Origin: Saccoglossus kowalevskii
Lineage: Eukaryota; Hemichordata; Enteropneusta; Harrimaniidae
Length of the DNA stretch: 30,058 nucleotides
Direction: 5' to 3'
Assembly: GCF_000003605.2 (NCBI RefSeq)
Contig: NW_003123409.1
Span: 24,941 to 54,998, forward strand
Shown here: positions 27,001 to 29,866 of the stretch, piece after piece
How positions within the stretch are numbered: the first letter of the stretch is position 1
Layout of the letters: each line of letters opens with the position of its first letter
Translations under genes and position numbers: made by a program
Notes under the pieces: generated by a model
What the model was told of the DNA's origin: nothing
Seen by the model: only the letters and a program-made list of their open reading frames with translations
The model's database searches: none

Positions 27001-29058
27001 GAAATAAGCATGTATATTTCATCTTTGACAAGCATTCAGGCAGAAATAAGCATGTATATTTCATCTTTGACAAGCAGTCAGGCAAAAATAAGCGTGTGGA
27101 TTTCACATTTGACAAGCAGTCAGGCAGAAATAAGCGTGTAGATTTCATATTTGACAAGCAGTCAGGCAGAAATAAGCATGTGGATTTCACTATTTCCAAA
27201 AATCGTACTCTCTCAAAATTACAGTGGTATACAATAGTGTCTTCAACGAAAATGACATTACCTTGATACTTGTACTGCGTTGAGTTCTATTAACATTTTG
27301 TCTACATATGGTATATGGTCTACACTGATACCAGACGGGATCTTAGCTTCTTCGTAGACATTACGAATAGATAGATCACCAAAATGTGCAATTAATGTGT
27401 TTGCCGATTGAGAACTTTGAGGTACTAAAATAACAGGTGCTCTAATGTTGATATTCAAACCAATTTTCTTGCCTTCTCTCTGAATGTCTTCAACCTAGTA
27501 TGAGACAAAGAACAAATAAATGTTAATCAATGAATAAAACAAACAAAATGAAAAATACACAAGCACAACTTTGTGATTTGGCCACATGAAAAGTGCAACT
27601 TTGTGATACAGCCACATGAAAAGCACAACTTTGTGATATGGCCACATGATCAAAGCACAACTTTGTGATATGGTCACATGAAAAGCATAATTTTGTGATA
27701 TGGTCACACAAAAATCACAACTTTGTGATACAGCCATATGAAAAGCAAAATTTTGTGATACAGAAACACGAAGACAACTTTGTGATACGGCCACATGAAA
27801 AGCACAACTTTGTGATACGGCCACATGAAAAGCACAACTTTGTGATATGGCCACATGAAAAGCACAACTTTGTGATATGGCCACATTAAAAGCACAACTT
27901 TGTGATAGGGCCACATGAAAAGCACAACTTTGTGATACGACCACATGAAAAGCACAACTTTGTGATACGGCCACATGAAAAGCACAACTTTGTGATACGG
28001 CCACATGAAAAGCACAACTTTGTGATACGGCCACATGAAAAGCACAACTTTGTGATATGGCCACATGAAAAGCACAACTTTGTGATAGGGCCACATGAAA
28101 AGAACAACTTTGTGATACGACCACATGAAAAGCACAACTTTGTGATATGGTCACATGAAAAGCATAATTTTGTGATATGGTCACACAAAAAGCACAACTT
28201 TGTGATATGGTCACATGAAAAGCATAATTTTGTGATATGGTCACACAAAAATCACAACTTTGTGATACAGCTATATGAAAAGCAAAATTTTGTGATACAG
28301 AAACACGAAAAGACAACTTTGTGATATGGTCACACAAAAAGCACAACTTTGTGATACAGGACACATGAAAAGCACAACTTTGTGATATGGCCACATGAAA
28401 AGCACAACTTTGTTATATGGCCACATGAAAAGCACAACTTTGTGATACGACCACATGAAAAGCACAACTTTGTGATATGGCCAGATGAAAAGCACAACTT
28501 TGTGATATGGCCACATGAAAAGCACAACTTTGTGATATGGCCACACTTTGTTATATGGGAAGAAGGGCTCACCTGTTTCTGAACAAATCCTTGAGAAGCT
28601 TCAGTGGCAGATGCAATGACTTCTTTATTTGTGAATGGCTCAAAGAATTTCTACAATAGAATAAAATAAACTGCATATGCACAAACTACAAACATAGGAA
28701 TCCATGCACATCTTTTATGCAATCAAATTTATGACACTATAAAGCCAAAAAACACTCGCATTTATTCAAAAGTTTTAAACATCTTTGTTTGTGTTAATTG
28801 CAGATATTTGTGAAATGATGAAAACCTAACAGGTACAATCTGAGTGTTGAGTCATAGTGAAATGTGAAAGATCAAACATTAGATAATGCAAAGAGAATGA
28901 GCATTAAGGCTTACCATGACATCATTAACAAATTTATTAAGGAAGACAAATTGAACTCGTCCCATTCTGAGTCTCAGCGTATAATCAAGCTGCGTGGATG
29001 ATGTATCTTTCATAGCTAGACCAGTATCCACGGAATCTCCTCGGTTGAGAATAACAAA
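1..29058 (-). CDS. VPS13A: VPS13A/C-type bridge-like lipid transfer protein (partial; 36 exons, both ends outside)
   Basis: VPS13 proteins are very long rods with a hydrophobic groove that move bulk phospholipid between organelles at contact sites, for example ER to mitochondria, lipid droplets or endosomes. Thirty-six exons were read by eye from splice sites; all junction phases agree and they sum to 5361 bases, 1787 residues, against about 3200-3750 residues for human VPS13A and VPS13C. Recognisable blocks in order: the KFFEPFTNKEV segment, a KRPEIVLFAEPT segment, YYNEKLDVWEPLIEP, an acidic linker, six VAB repeats each with its key Asn, SFSLDTVGS, CIPYWP, WVSYLDGLQRVLLFT and a VALEGIGASLIN...AAITSS block. 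These order like VPS13A and VPS13C; no UBA domain of the VPS13D type is seen. VPS13A and VPS13C cannot be told apart here, and many invertebrates have a single A/C pro-orthologue, so the symbol is provisional. Confidence 0.96.
260..1002. repeat. 139-bp higher-order tandem array built on the end of the next exon
   Basis: A unit containing CTGAGACATAACTTTGACC recurs at 471, 610, 749 and 888, giving an exact 139-base period. Each unit holds about three subunits of roughly 46 bases centred on CTACTGACCTCTACAG. That core is the 3' end of the exon at 1003-1242 plus its 5' splice site (GCTGTAGAG, then GTCAGTAGG on the minus strand). The array therefore begins at the true donor and carries many donor copies. 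It lies in the intron between the exons at 1003-1242 and 1-66. The 193 bases between 67 and 259 show nothing notable. Confidence 0.92.
1003..1242 (-). CDS. VPS13A: VPS13 exon 35: post-VAB beta-rich segment
   Basis: It is 80 codons, phase 0 at both ends, with acceptor CTTTTCAG and donor GTCAGT. It contains MELFVALEGIGASLIN and AAITSSIAKWE, the block conserved in VPS13A/C shortly after the VAB domain. Its last nine bases and donor are the seed of the tandem array to the left. Confidence 0.95.
1321..1680 (+). mobile_element. SINE-like tRNA-derived element (candidate)
   Basis: TAGTGCAGTGG at 1328-1338 fits the RNA polymerase III A-box consensus TRGYNNARNGG exactly. GTTCAAAT at 1372-1379 is a near B box at tRNA-like spacing. 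The following 300 bases differ in texture from the neighbouring intron and would be the SINE body. No poly-A tail or target duplication was found, so the right end is approximate. It lies in the 3.76-kb intron between the exons at 5003 and 1003. Confidence 0.42.
2774..3052 (+). CDS. HIRAN-like domain fragment inside the inverted-repeat element
   Basis: The frame is open from a stop at 2771 to the stop at 3050-3052; the first ATG is at 2807. VIARGYHNGLEVGK, then REKNNPHD-like sequence (RQKNNPHDRNAIAAMKDG) and KVASLRRDVSKVLAP follow the HIRAN pattern: a beta strand, an NPxDxxAI core, and a [LP]xR helix leading to the hydrophobic C-terminal strand. HIRAN domains bind DNA ends in HLTF/Rad5-type proteins and also occur in repetitive invertebrate proteins of unknown role. 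Homology is from motif reading only. The frame is probably one exon of a longer or decayed element gene. Confidence 0.42.
   Translation, partial: CNKFPSSACLIMVIARGYHNGLEVGKMFFLQRQKNNPHDRNAIAAMKDGKKVASLRRDVSKVLAPVRSQLAPVSGKLCNQICRVRSFSPIKK
3383..3481 (+). CDS. Short frame in the inverted-repeat element, unknown
   Basis: A 32-codon frame begins MDYCNIGFIVNEEKAERVR and ends VVKFQ-stop. It follows the HIRAN-like frame by about 330 bases on the same strand, and its composition looks protein-like (charged helix). It may be a terminal exon of the element's gene or its relic. No family was recognised. Confidence 0.22.
   Translation: MDYCNIGFIVNEEKAERVRHMLRGSSHVVKFQ
3765..4800. mobile_element. Dispersed-type repeat with internal duplications and a terminal hairpin
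   Basis: Units of the type ACATGTATCCTAACATGTAT ... AAACAAGATGGCTGCCAGTC recur at about 3960, 4100, 4380 and 4520. A longer block, including CACTGCATGT..CATATGTCCCACATAA, is duplicated about 420 bases apart. The segment ends in the hairpin at 4763-4797. It abuts the right end of the inverted-repeat element. This looks like a non-autonomous repeat family; no coding capacity is visible. Confidence 0.6.
4763..4797. repeat. Perfectly pairing hairpin
   Basis: The arm AGTCCCCGTT pairs with AACGGGGACT. After a two-base bulge, CGGAC pairs with GTCCG across a three-base loop. Fifteen base pairs form in 35 bases. It marks the right end of the repeat at 3765-4800 and stands out by GC content from the surrounding AT-rich intron. 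Confidence 0.85.
5003..5151 (-). CDS. VPS13A: VPS13 exon 34: WVSYLDGLQRVLLFT block
   Basis: Acceptor TTTATTCTAG, donor GTAAAT. It starts with two bases that complete a codon and ends in phase 0. IYWVSYLDGLQRVLLFT is the conserved VPS13 sequence just after VAB repeat 6; the start continues the acidic insert begun in the previous exon. Confidence 0.94.
5172..5228. repeat. Diverged copy of the neighbouring exon inside a 90-bp intron
   Basis: On the minus strand, intron sequence from GGTCTCCTTGATGATAAAGA to GACAGTGTTTATATAGTA resembles the 3' part of the exon at 5242-5353, roughly three bases in four, with small gaps. It occupies most of the intron between the exons at 5242 and 5003. Confidence 0.7.
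5242..5353 (-). CDS. VPS13A: VPS13 exon 33: acidic insert after VAB
   Basis: Acceptor TTGCTGCAG, donor GTGAGT; phase 0 start, one base left at the end. Thirty-seven codons rich in Asp, Glu and Ser (for example DGEYVEGEDDSVYSTDE). The matching place in human VPS13A is shorter, so this is probably a lineage-specific disordered loop. Confidence 0.92.
5540..5938 (+). repeat. CACCCA-rich low-complexity array
   Basis: Irregular repeats of CACCCACACACTACCCTACTGT type, 16-24 bases, fill most of the intron between the exons at 5955 and 5242. The strand bias is extreme: the plus strand is almost free of G. The open frames across it are by-products of the repeat. Confidence 0.93.
5955..6090 (-). CDS. 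VPS13A: VPS13 exon 32: end of VAB repeat 6
   Basis: Acceptor AATTTCTAG, donor GTAAG. One base completes a codon, then 45 codons, phase 0 end. It contains SLLYTWDDPTVERTLWW; the Tyr-Thr-Trp-x-Asp-Pro motif is typical of VPS13 at this position. Confidence 0.95.
6320..6456 (-). CDS. VPS13A: VPS13 exon 31: VAB repeat 6 with invariant Asn
   Basis: Acceptor TTCTTGACAG, donor GTGAGT. PVRIDNLCDDDVFIKVSQ carries the sixth repeat's Asn (codon 6358-6360). In the family this Asn supports adaptor binding through Pro-x-Pro type motifs, and its change is linked to disease in human VPS13B and VPS13D. Confidence 0.95.
6457..7175. other. Intron without recognised content
   Basis: 719 bases of AT-rich intron. 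The only structure is an A-run followed by (TA)n at about 7098-7126. Open frames on both strands lack family resemblance. Confidence 0.8.
7176..7301 (-). CDS. VPS13A: VPS13 exon 30: CIPYWP segment of VAB
   Basis: 42 codons in phase 0, acceptor TTTTCACAG, donor GTAAGA. It starts CIPYWPGTKSMKMFV; the Pro-x-Trp-Pro motif between VAB repeats 5 and 6 is a family signature. Confidence 0.95.
7427..7579 (-). CDS. VPS13A: VPS13 exon 29: VAB repeat 5
   Basis: 51 codons in phase 0, acceptor TTTTTTTCAG, donor GTAGAA. LTKIVTLMPYFLVLNKTNET contains the fifth repeat's Asn (codon 7502-7504). LTKIVTLxPxxxxxNK is strongly conserved in VPS13A/C. Confidence 0.96.
7804..7914 (-). CDS. VPS13A: VPS13 exon 28: SFSLDTVGS block
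   Basis: 37 codons in phase 0, acceptor TATTTTCAG, donor GTGAGA. SDWSQSFSLDTVGSSGVV is the near-universal VPS13 SxxFSxDTVGS sequence. Confidence 0.96.
8112..8195 (-). CDS. VPS13A: VPS13 exon 27
   Basis: 28 codons, phase 0, acceptor ATTTTAG, donor GTAAGT. It ends ILFCFGSKKKKR, the basic stretch that leads into the next exon's KIRVFGSDWSQSF. Confidence 0.92.
8196..8530. other. Short intron without recognised content
   Basis: 335 bases of AT-rich intron; no repeat, element or RNA gene is visible. Confidence 0.75.
8531..8749 (-). CDS. VPS13A: VPS13 exon 26: VAB repeat 4
   Basis: 73 codons, phase 0, acceptor TTTCATACAG, donor GTAAGT. YSPYWFVNKTELPVDFR carries the fourth repeat's Asn (codon 8558-8560). 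The PYWxxNKT motif is diagnostic of the family. Confidence 0.96.
8794..9012. repeat. 27-bp tandem array, about 8 copies
   Basis: The unit AATGCACATATATGGAATAC plus TAAAATC repeats with few changes across the intron between the exons at 9034 and 8531. The period is 27 bases, so frames stay open through it. Confidence 0.93.
9034..9120 (-). CDS. VPS13A: VPS13 exon 25
   Basis: 29 codons, phase 0, acceptor TATTTTCAG, donor GTAAAT. It encodes TTPPATLGAGENLPMF and a short strand; it corresponds to the glycine-rich turn between VAB repeats 3 and 4. Confidence 0.92.
9303..10016. repeat. 51-bp tandem array, 14 copies, with a CCAAT box in each unit
   Basis: Fourteen units of exactly 51 bases start at 9303. 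They differ at few positions (TCCAC or TTCAC; CTGTCC or CTGTTC; GACCTC or GATCTC). Every unit contains TGTGATTGG, a CCAAT box on the minus strand (AGCCAATCA in nearly all). As 51 is divisible by three and the unit lacks stops in some frames, long frames run on both strands. They are not genes. Confidence 0.97.
10238..10372 (-). CDS. VPS13A: VPS13 exon 24: VAB repeat 3
   Basis: 45 codons, phase 0, acceptor CTCTCTCTAG, donor GTAAGT. LNLHPPVILHNYLPYSIVYA matches the LHPPxxLxNLLPY block of VPS13; the repeat Asn is at 10271-10273. Confidence 0.96.
10373..10852. other. Intron without recognised content
   Basis: 480 bases of AT-rich intron; no repeat, inverted repeat or RNA gene is visible. Confidence 0.75.
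10853..10967 (-). CDS. VPS13A: VPS13 exon 23
   Basis: One base completes a codon, then 38 codons, phase 0 end; acceptor TTATTATAAAG, donor GTAAAT. Within VAB between repeats 2 and 3; charged, with two Cys; modest conservation. Confidence 0.9.
10968..11815. other. Intron without recognised content
   Basis: 848 bases, AT-rich, with only short A-runs near 11100. No repeat family, open frame of note or structured RNA is visible. Confidence 0.75.
11816..12018 (-). CDS. VPS13A: VPS13 exon 22: VAB repeat 2
   Basis: 67 codons plus two bases, acceptor TATTTTCAG, donor GTACGT. IFNHLPIPVELYY carries the second repeat's Asn (codon 12010-12012), followed by an acidic loop with five consecutive Glu. Confidence 0.95.
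12019..12777. other. Intron without recognised content
   Basis: 759 bases of unique-looking AT-rich intron; no internal repetition or coding signal. Confidence 0.75.
12778..12858 (-). CDS. VPS13A: VPS13 exon 21
   Basis: 27 codons, phase 0, acceptor CCCTTCAG, donor GTATTG. GRKTVTVKSPLQ leads straight into the repeat 2 Asn of the next exon, as in VPS13A, where KKVTIRSPVQ precedes RNH. Confidence 0.94.
13080..13157 (-). CDS. VPS13A: VPS13 exon 20
   Basis: 26 codons, phase 0, acceptor TTTTTACAG, donor GTAAGA. It ends AGQILYPLSPQK. Part of VAB between repeats 1 and 2. Confidence 0.92.
13204..13504. repeat. 60-67 bp tandem array copying the end of the next exon and its donor
   Basis: Units with ACCTCAATACCCATAAAACA followed by CTTGCAAGCCAATCACTAAA start near 13252, 13312, 13377 and 13444. 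The first 33 bases resemble the 3' end of the exon at 13505-13652. Each unit except the one at 13377 keeps an ATTGAG- or TGGAG-GT donor-like junction; the one near 13252 reads GGAG-GTAAGG. It lies in the intron between the exons at 13505 and 13080. Confidence 0.85.
13505..13652 (-). CDS. VPS13A: VPS13 exon 19
   Basis: One base completes a codon, then 49 codons, phase 0 end; acceptor TTTTTCAG, donor GTAGAC. SFLSSALAEIGNLATSAGAF is small-residue-rich and helical-looking, not obviously conserved. Its 3' end seeds the array to the left. Confidence 0.9.
14112..14251 (-). CDS. VPS13A: VPS13 exon 18
   Basis: 46 codons plus two bases, acceptor TTATCTACAG, donor GTACAC. Hydrophilic, acidic segment (TKKPDEMDAVTLATTEDD) after VAB repeat 1; likely a surface loop. 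Confidence 0.9.
14300..14680 (+). repeat. GATGGGATGA-rich polypurine array
   Basis: Degenerate GATGGGATGAAAT units, with a longer block (GATCAGGTGAGGCAAGATGG) recurring near 14400, 14521 and 14614. The plus strand is almost free of C and strongly purine-biased for about 380 bases. It lies in the intron between the exons at 15450 and 14112. A short (ACAGA)n run follows at about 14838-14875; the rest of that intron to 15449 shows nothing. Confidence 0.88.
15450..15694 (-). CDS. VPS13A: VPS13 exon 17: start of VAB domain, repeat 1
   Basis: Two bases complete a codon, then 81 codons, phase 0 end; acceptor GTTTAACAG, donor GTATGT. LTPTAINIIKDVADAFTK aligns with the helix before VAB; AFRLVNTTGLKTKFLI is repeat 1 with its Asn at 15498-15500. 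Confidence 0.95.
15901..16040. repeat. Degenerate 31-bp tandem repeat, about 4.5 copies
   Basis: TATTGGAAGGTACCAGAGCT-like units start at 15901, 15932, 15963, about 15994 and 16024. They lie in the 3.1-kb intron between the exons at 18801 and 15450. Confidence 0.75.
16618..16981. mobile_element. Imperfect palindromic (fold-back) element
   Basis: AGAGGTACATTACTTGGGGT and seven more bases (16618-16644) match exactly, in reverse complement, 16954-16980. Similarity continues inward through CCAAGATCCC for a further 50 bases on each side. The loop is about 200 bases. Non-autonomous; no coding capacity. Outer boundaries may extend a few bases. Confidence 0.7.
17304..17507. mobile_element. MITE with perfect 16-bp terminal inverted repeats
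   Basis: ATACTGTAAAACATGT at 17304-17319 is exactly inverted at 17492-17507. If the outer TA is the target duplication, the ends read CTGTAAAACATG, a pattern common in TA-targeting Tc1/mariner-type MITEs. Inner arms also pair imperfectly (TTTTAGCTA regions). About 200 bases; no frame. Confidence 0.72.
17508..18800. other. Remainder of the 3.1-kb intron
   Basis: AT-rich, with three degenerate ~97-base units around GGTATCGT at 18389, 18484 and 18582 that share GTACATATCAG-like and GATGAAATGTGAA-like parts. No coding signal. Confidence 0.65.
18801..19019 (-). CDS. VPS13A: VPS13 exon 16: acidic linker before VAB
   Basis: Two bases complete a codon, then 72 codons and one base; acceptor GCATACACAG after a good branch-like TTACTAAT, donor GTAATT. 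It encodes alternating acidic runs (SDEESDEEDE) around DKITDFFGGMF. The linker joins the lipid channel to the VAB domain and is probably disordered. Confidence 0.9.
19020..19299. other. Intron, no repeat seen
   Basis: 280 bases between the two acidic exons. It contains a splice-site-bounded open stretch that does not fit the phase and is not called an exon. Confidence 0.65.
19300..19501 (-). CDS. VPS13A: VPS13 exon 15: acidic linker with FFAT-like motif
   Basis: 67 codons plus one base, acceptor TCGTAATAG, donor GTAAGT. The C-terminal half is SDSETDDDTDDDTDMDGDG, then RYSSSYFDSS; the next residue, Glu, is split over the junction. Ser-Tyr-Phe-Asp-Ser-Ser-Glu behind an acidic tract resembles an FFAT motif. 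Confidence 0.92.
19502..20185. other. Intron with one small duplication
   Basis: 684 bases, AT-rich. ATGTACCAATCTAAAAAACA occurs twice, at about 19881 and 19938. Nothing else is visible. Confidence 0.7.
20186..20314 (-). CDS. VPS13A: VPS13 exon 14: YYNxxLxxWEPLIEP hallmark
   Basis: 43 codons, phase 0, acceptor ACTTGTTAG, donor GTACTA. MKYYNEKLDVWEPLIEPV then YRPWEMTIK is the most recognisable VPS13 sequence, at the end of the lipid channel segment before the VAB domain. Confidence 0.97.
20705..20886 (-). CDS. VPS13A: VPS13 exon 13
   Basis: Two bases complete a codon, then 60 codons; acceptor TTTTTTACAG, donor GTAAGT. VPMMALDTVVEATLKNWSRY aligns with the VPS13A PMLLAKS..GKNWSS segment preceding YYNE. 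Confidence 0.95.
20887..21674. other. Intron with a 102-bp spaced duplication
   Basis: ACAATAAAGTACT...CTGAAAACCACTT...GCAATCAATT occurs at 20921 and again at 21023. Between the copies is a short GTCGTC-rich stretch. The rest is AT-rich with no signal. Confidence 0.75.
21675..21774 (-). CDS. VPS13A: VPS13 exon 12
   Basis: 33 codons plus one base, acceptor GTATTACAG, donor GTATGG. ENLWTPKAVTPDEY corresponds to the TAHLWEKKD region of human VPS13A. Confidence 0.92.
21972..22127 (-). CDS. VPS13A: VPS13 exon 11: lipid channel segment
   Basis: 52 codons, phase 0, acceptor TTCACTAG, donor GTAAGT. VLYPCNVTF then LDLHISPTSVHIIKGIVDAV; alternating hydrophobic strands followed by a helix, as expected of an RBG repeat. 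Confidence 0.95.
22310..22444. repeat. 73-bp duplication of the next exon's end and donor
   Basis: CCCGGTGTGTG...GCCATAGAATACACATGATATC at 22371 repeats the true exon edge at 22444 exactly 73 bases away. A third, more decayed partial copy starts near 22312. The duplicated junction retains CACCGG-GTAAGG, an intact donor. Confidence 0.9.
22445..22561 (-). CDS. VPS13A: VPS13 exon 10
   Basis: 39 codons, phase 0, acceptor TTTGTCTAG, donor GTAAGG. DDIAAGITNLHMVSCVYSM matches the TAAIKDLQVRACPF strand pattern of VPS13A. The 3' part is duplicated in the intron to the left. Confidence 0.93.
22690..23335. repeat. 30-bp tandem array, about 21 copies
   Basis: The unit CAATGGGTAAGTATGGGTTG plus ATGAAGTGTC repeats with moderate drift; some copies change ATGAAG to GTGAAG or lose a few bases. 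It fills the intron between the exons at 23426 and 22445. Long minus-strand frames across it are artefacts of the 3n period. Confidence 0.95.
23426..23691 (-). CDS. VPS13A: VPS13 exon 9, ending at a GC donor
   Basis: Two bases complete a codon, then 88 codons; acceptor ATTTTTCAG. DVAIEGIRLNVCTHYYLVVV and KRPEIVLFAEPTSKDSHVLV are strong VPS13 matches. The coding match runs to VLVLK, then AAG-GCAAGT, a consensus GC donor. Using the nearest upstream GT (after DSH) would remove five conserved residues. Confidence 0.94.
24003..24130 (-). CDS. VPS13A: VPS13 exon 8
   Basis: One base, 42 codons and one base; acceptor TTTTTATGTAG, donor GTAAGT. A polar loop (STKKPAADEGGGSQ) then PMLDVTYKQYKNNDQS, aligning with PMVHMIYKQ-type VPS13A sequence. 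Confidence 0.92.
24281..24458. repeat. 23/29-bp tandem array of duplicated donor sites
   Basis: Alternating units of 23 and 29 bases, each with TTACCTTTTTATGGCAAGTGG. On the minus strand this is CCACTTGCCATAAAAAG-GTAAG, the last exon bases plus donor of the exon at 24459-24640. Five intact AAAAAG-GTAAG copies and two decayed ones follow the true site. It lies in the intron between the exons at 24459 and 24003. Confidence 0.95.
24459..24640 (-). CDS. VPS13A: VPS13 exon 7
   Basis: 60 codons plus two bases, acceptor TTGCTTTCAG, donor GTAAGT. AMEVKLTLASISLEDIRR matches the LKMSLGSCILDDKR-type strand and turn of VPS13. The donor is the first of a run of near-identical donors. Confidence 0.94.
24700..25035. 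mobile_element. GC-rich, CpG-rich insertion-like segment
   Basis: Within the AT-rich intron between the exons at 25275 and 24459, these bases are GC- and CpG-rich at both ends, with ACTCAGGGTGCC near 24740 and ACTCAGGGCACCCCGAGG near 24994. The middle (ATTTTATACATTTTATACGA) is AT-rich. This is the texture of a small inserted repeat; boundaries and class are unclear. Confidence 0.35.
25275..25477 (-). CDS. VPS13A: VPS13 exon 6
   Basis: Two bases complete a codon, then 67 codons; acceptor TTTCTTATAG, donor GTGAGA. An acidic loop (LKEDSGIEDELVDERPD) then VSFAMEGVDLELFTNEPRL, a channel strand pair as in VPS13A. Confidence 0.94.
25660..26212. repeat. CATGTGAAGTGAGATCT tandem array
   Basis: Irregular 15-19 base units CATGTGAAGTGAGATCT, with CATGTGAAGAGTAAG variants, fill most of the intron between the exons at 26223 and 25275. 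Plus-strand purine bias is visible. Confidence 0.95.
26223..26331 (-). CDS. VPS13A: VPS13 exon 5
   Basis: 36 codons plus one base, acceptor GTTCTTTCAG, donor GTAAGT. VNLGEQDLATMLAITTHNL aligns with VSLNQEDLNLLFRILTENL of the family, the helix that closes an RBG repeat. Confidence 0.95.
26332..26755. other. Intron without recognised content
   Basis: 424 bases with a T-run near 26720-26730. No repeats or element ends are visible. Confidence 0.75.
26756..26903 (-). CDS. VPS13A: VPS13 exon 4
   Basis: One base completes a codon, then 49 codons; acceptor ATTGTAG, donor GTAAGC. RRLIIEPVSLHIEVKRALQ matches the ILLEPFKFSMVVERNL strand of VPS13A. Confidence 0.95.
26910..27190. repeat. 42-bp tandem array, about 6.5 copies
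   Basis: The unit GCAGAAATAAGCATGTATAT plus TTCATCTTTGACAAGCATTCAG repeats from just outside the acceptor of the exon at 26756-26903. Period 42. Frames on both strands are artefacts of the period. Confidence 0.95.
27262..27494 (-). CDS. VPS13A: VPS13 exon 3: NIRAPVILVPQSS block
   Basis: 77 codons plus two bases, acceptor CATACTAG, donor GTAATG. INIRAPVILVPQSSQSANTL then HFGDLSIRN is one of the best conserved VPS13 segments (DINIQAPVVVIPQSP... ADFG in human). Confidence 0.97.
27563..28555. repeat. 30-bp tandem array, about 33 copies, with higher-order duplication
   Basis: The unit AGCACAACTTTGTGATACGG plus CCACATGAAA has an exact 30-base period through most of the array. A block of variant units (TCACACAAAAATCACAAC, CAGCCATATG, CAGAAACACG) near 27700-27775 recurs at about 28237-28318. 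The array ends about 18 bases before the donor of the exon at 28573. Frames of up to 299 codons across it are artefacts. Confidence 0.97.
28573..28650 (-). CDS. VPS13A: VPS13 exon 2: KFFEPFTNKEV
   Basis: 26 codons, phase 0, acceptor TTCTATTGTAG, donor GTGAGC. KFFEPFTNKEVIASATEA resembles the loop between RBG repeats in VPS13A/C. Confidence 0.93.
28915..29058 (-). CDS. VPS13A: VPS13 exon 1 of the window
   Basis: 48 codons, phase 0 at both ends, acceptor TTTCTTATAG, donor GTAAGC. LRLRMGRVQFVFLNKFVNDV matches the VKIGCIQIVYLHKFLMSLLN-type strand and helix. Upstream exons lie to the right of the window or at its very edge. Confidence 0.95.
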
Positions 29059-29096
29059 CTATAAGAAAATTAAATTAAATTATTAAAATAAAATAA

Positions 29097-29866
29097 CAAG
29101 CAGCCTCTCGGCTGAGATAGCTTCGCTGTTTTTTTTTTTGTTTTTGTTTTTTTTGTGCTGTTAGCAATGCACATTTCAATTAAAGAACAGAAGATATCAT
29201 TAGAAAATGAACAATATGCATAGTATCAATGCAATGGGACTTGCTGTTTTCAACAAGAATTCAAAAATATCATTTTTCACCATAAATGATTGTGGTTTTT
29301 AACAAGAAGAAAATATCACTTTTTACCAAAAATGACAAAAATATTCACCAAAATTAGAGAATTAAAGATATCATTACAAAATGAATAAATCTGAGAGAGG
29401 TCCACATGTAGTACATGTACCTATATATGTAATATCAAAGCAATTGGACTTGCAGTTTTTAACAAGAAGTCGAAAATATCACTTTTTACCAAAAATGACA
29501 AAAATATTCACCAAAATTAGAGAATTGACGATATCATTACAAAATGAATAAATCTGAGAGAGGTCCACATGTAGTACCTATATATGTAATATCAAAGCAA
29601 TTGGACTTGCAGTTTTTAACAAGAAGTCGAAAATATCACTTTTTACCAAAAATGACAAAAATATTCACCAAAATTAGAGAATTGAAGATATGATCATGAA
29701 ATGAACAAATCTGAGAGAGGTCTACCCAAGGTACATATACACCAAGTATCAAAGCATTCAGGCTTGTAGTTTTCAAGAAGAAGTCGAAAAAGTAAAACAT
29801 TGACACGGACGACGGACAATCACTCATATGATAAGCTCCGCTCGACAAAGTCGACAGCAGAGCTAA
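29097..29866. mobile_element. Repeat element with ~160-bp triplicated core
   Basis: AAATATCACTTTTTACC recurs at 29311, 29474 and 29631, and a more diverged start lies near 29268. Each unit continues through CACCAAAATTAGAGAATT and AATCTGAGAGAGGTC. The left end has GCCTCTCGGCTGAGATAGCT followed by a T-rich tract; the right end has GACGGACGACGG-like and GATAAGCTCCGCTCGACAAA. Both sides are bordered by AAATTAAATTAA-like sequence, a possible target duplication. No frame. Confidence 0.62.

Noticed and set aside
27495-28394. 299-codon minus-strand frame of repeating SQSCAFHVAV
   Set aside because: Product of the 30-base array; the unit period divisible by three explains it.
27563-28555. CRISPR-like appearance of regular 30-base repeats
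   Set aside because: Units are head to tail without unique spacers, in an animal gene intron.
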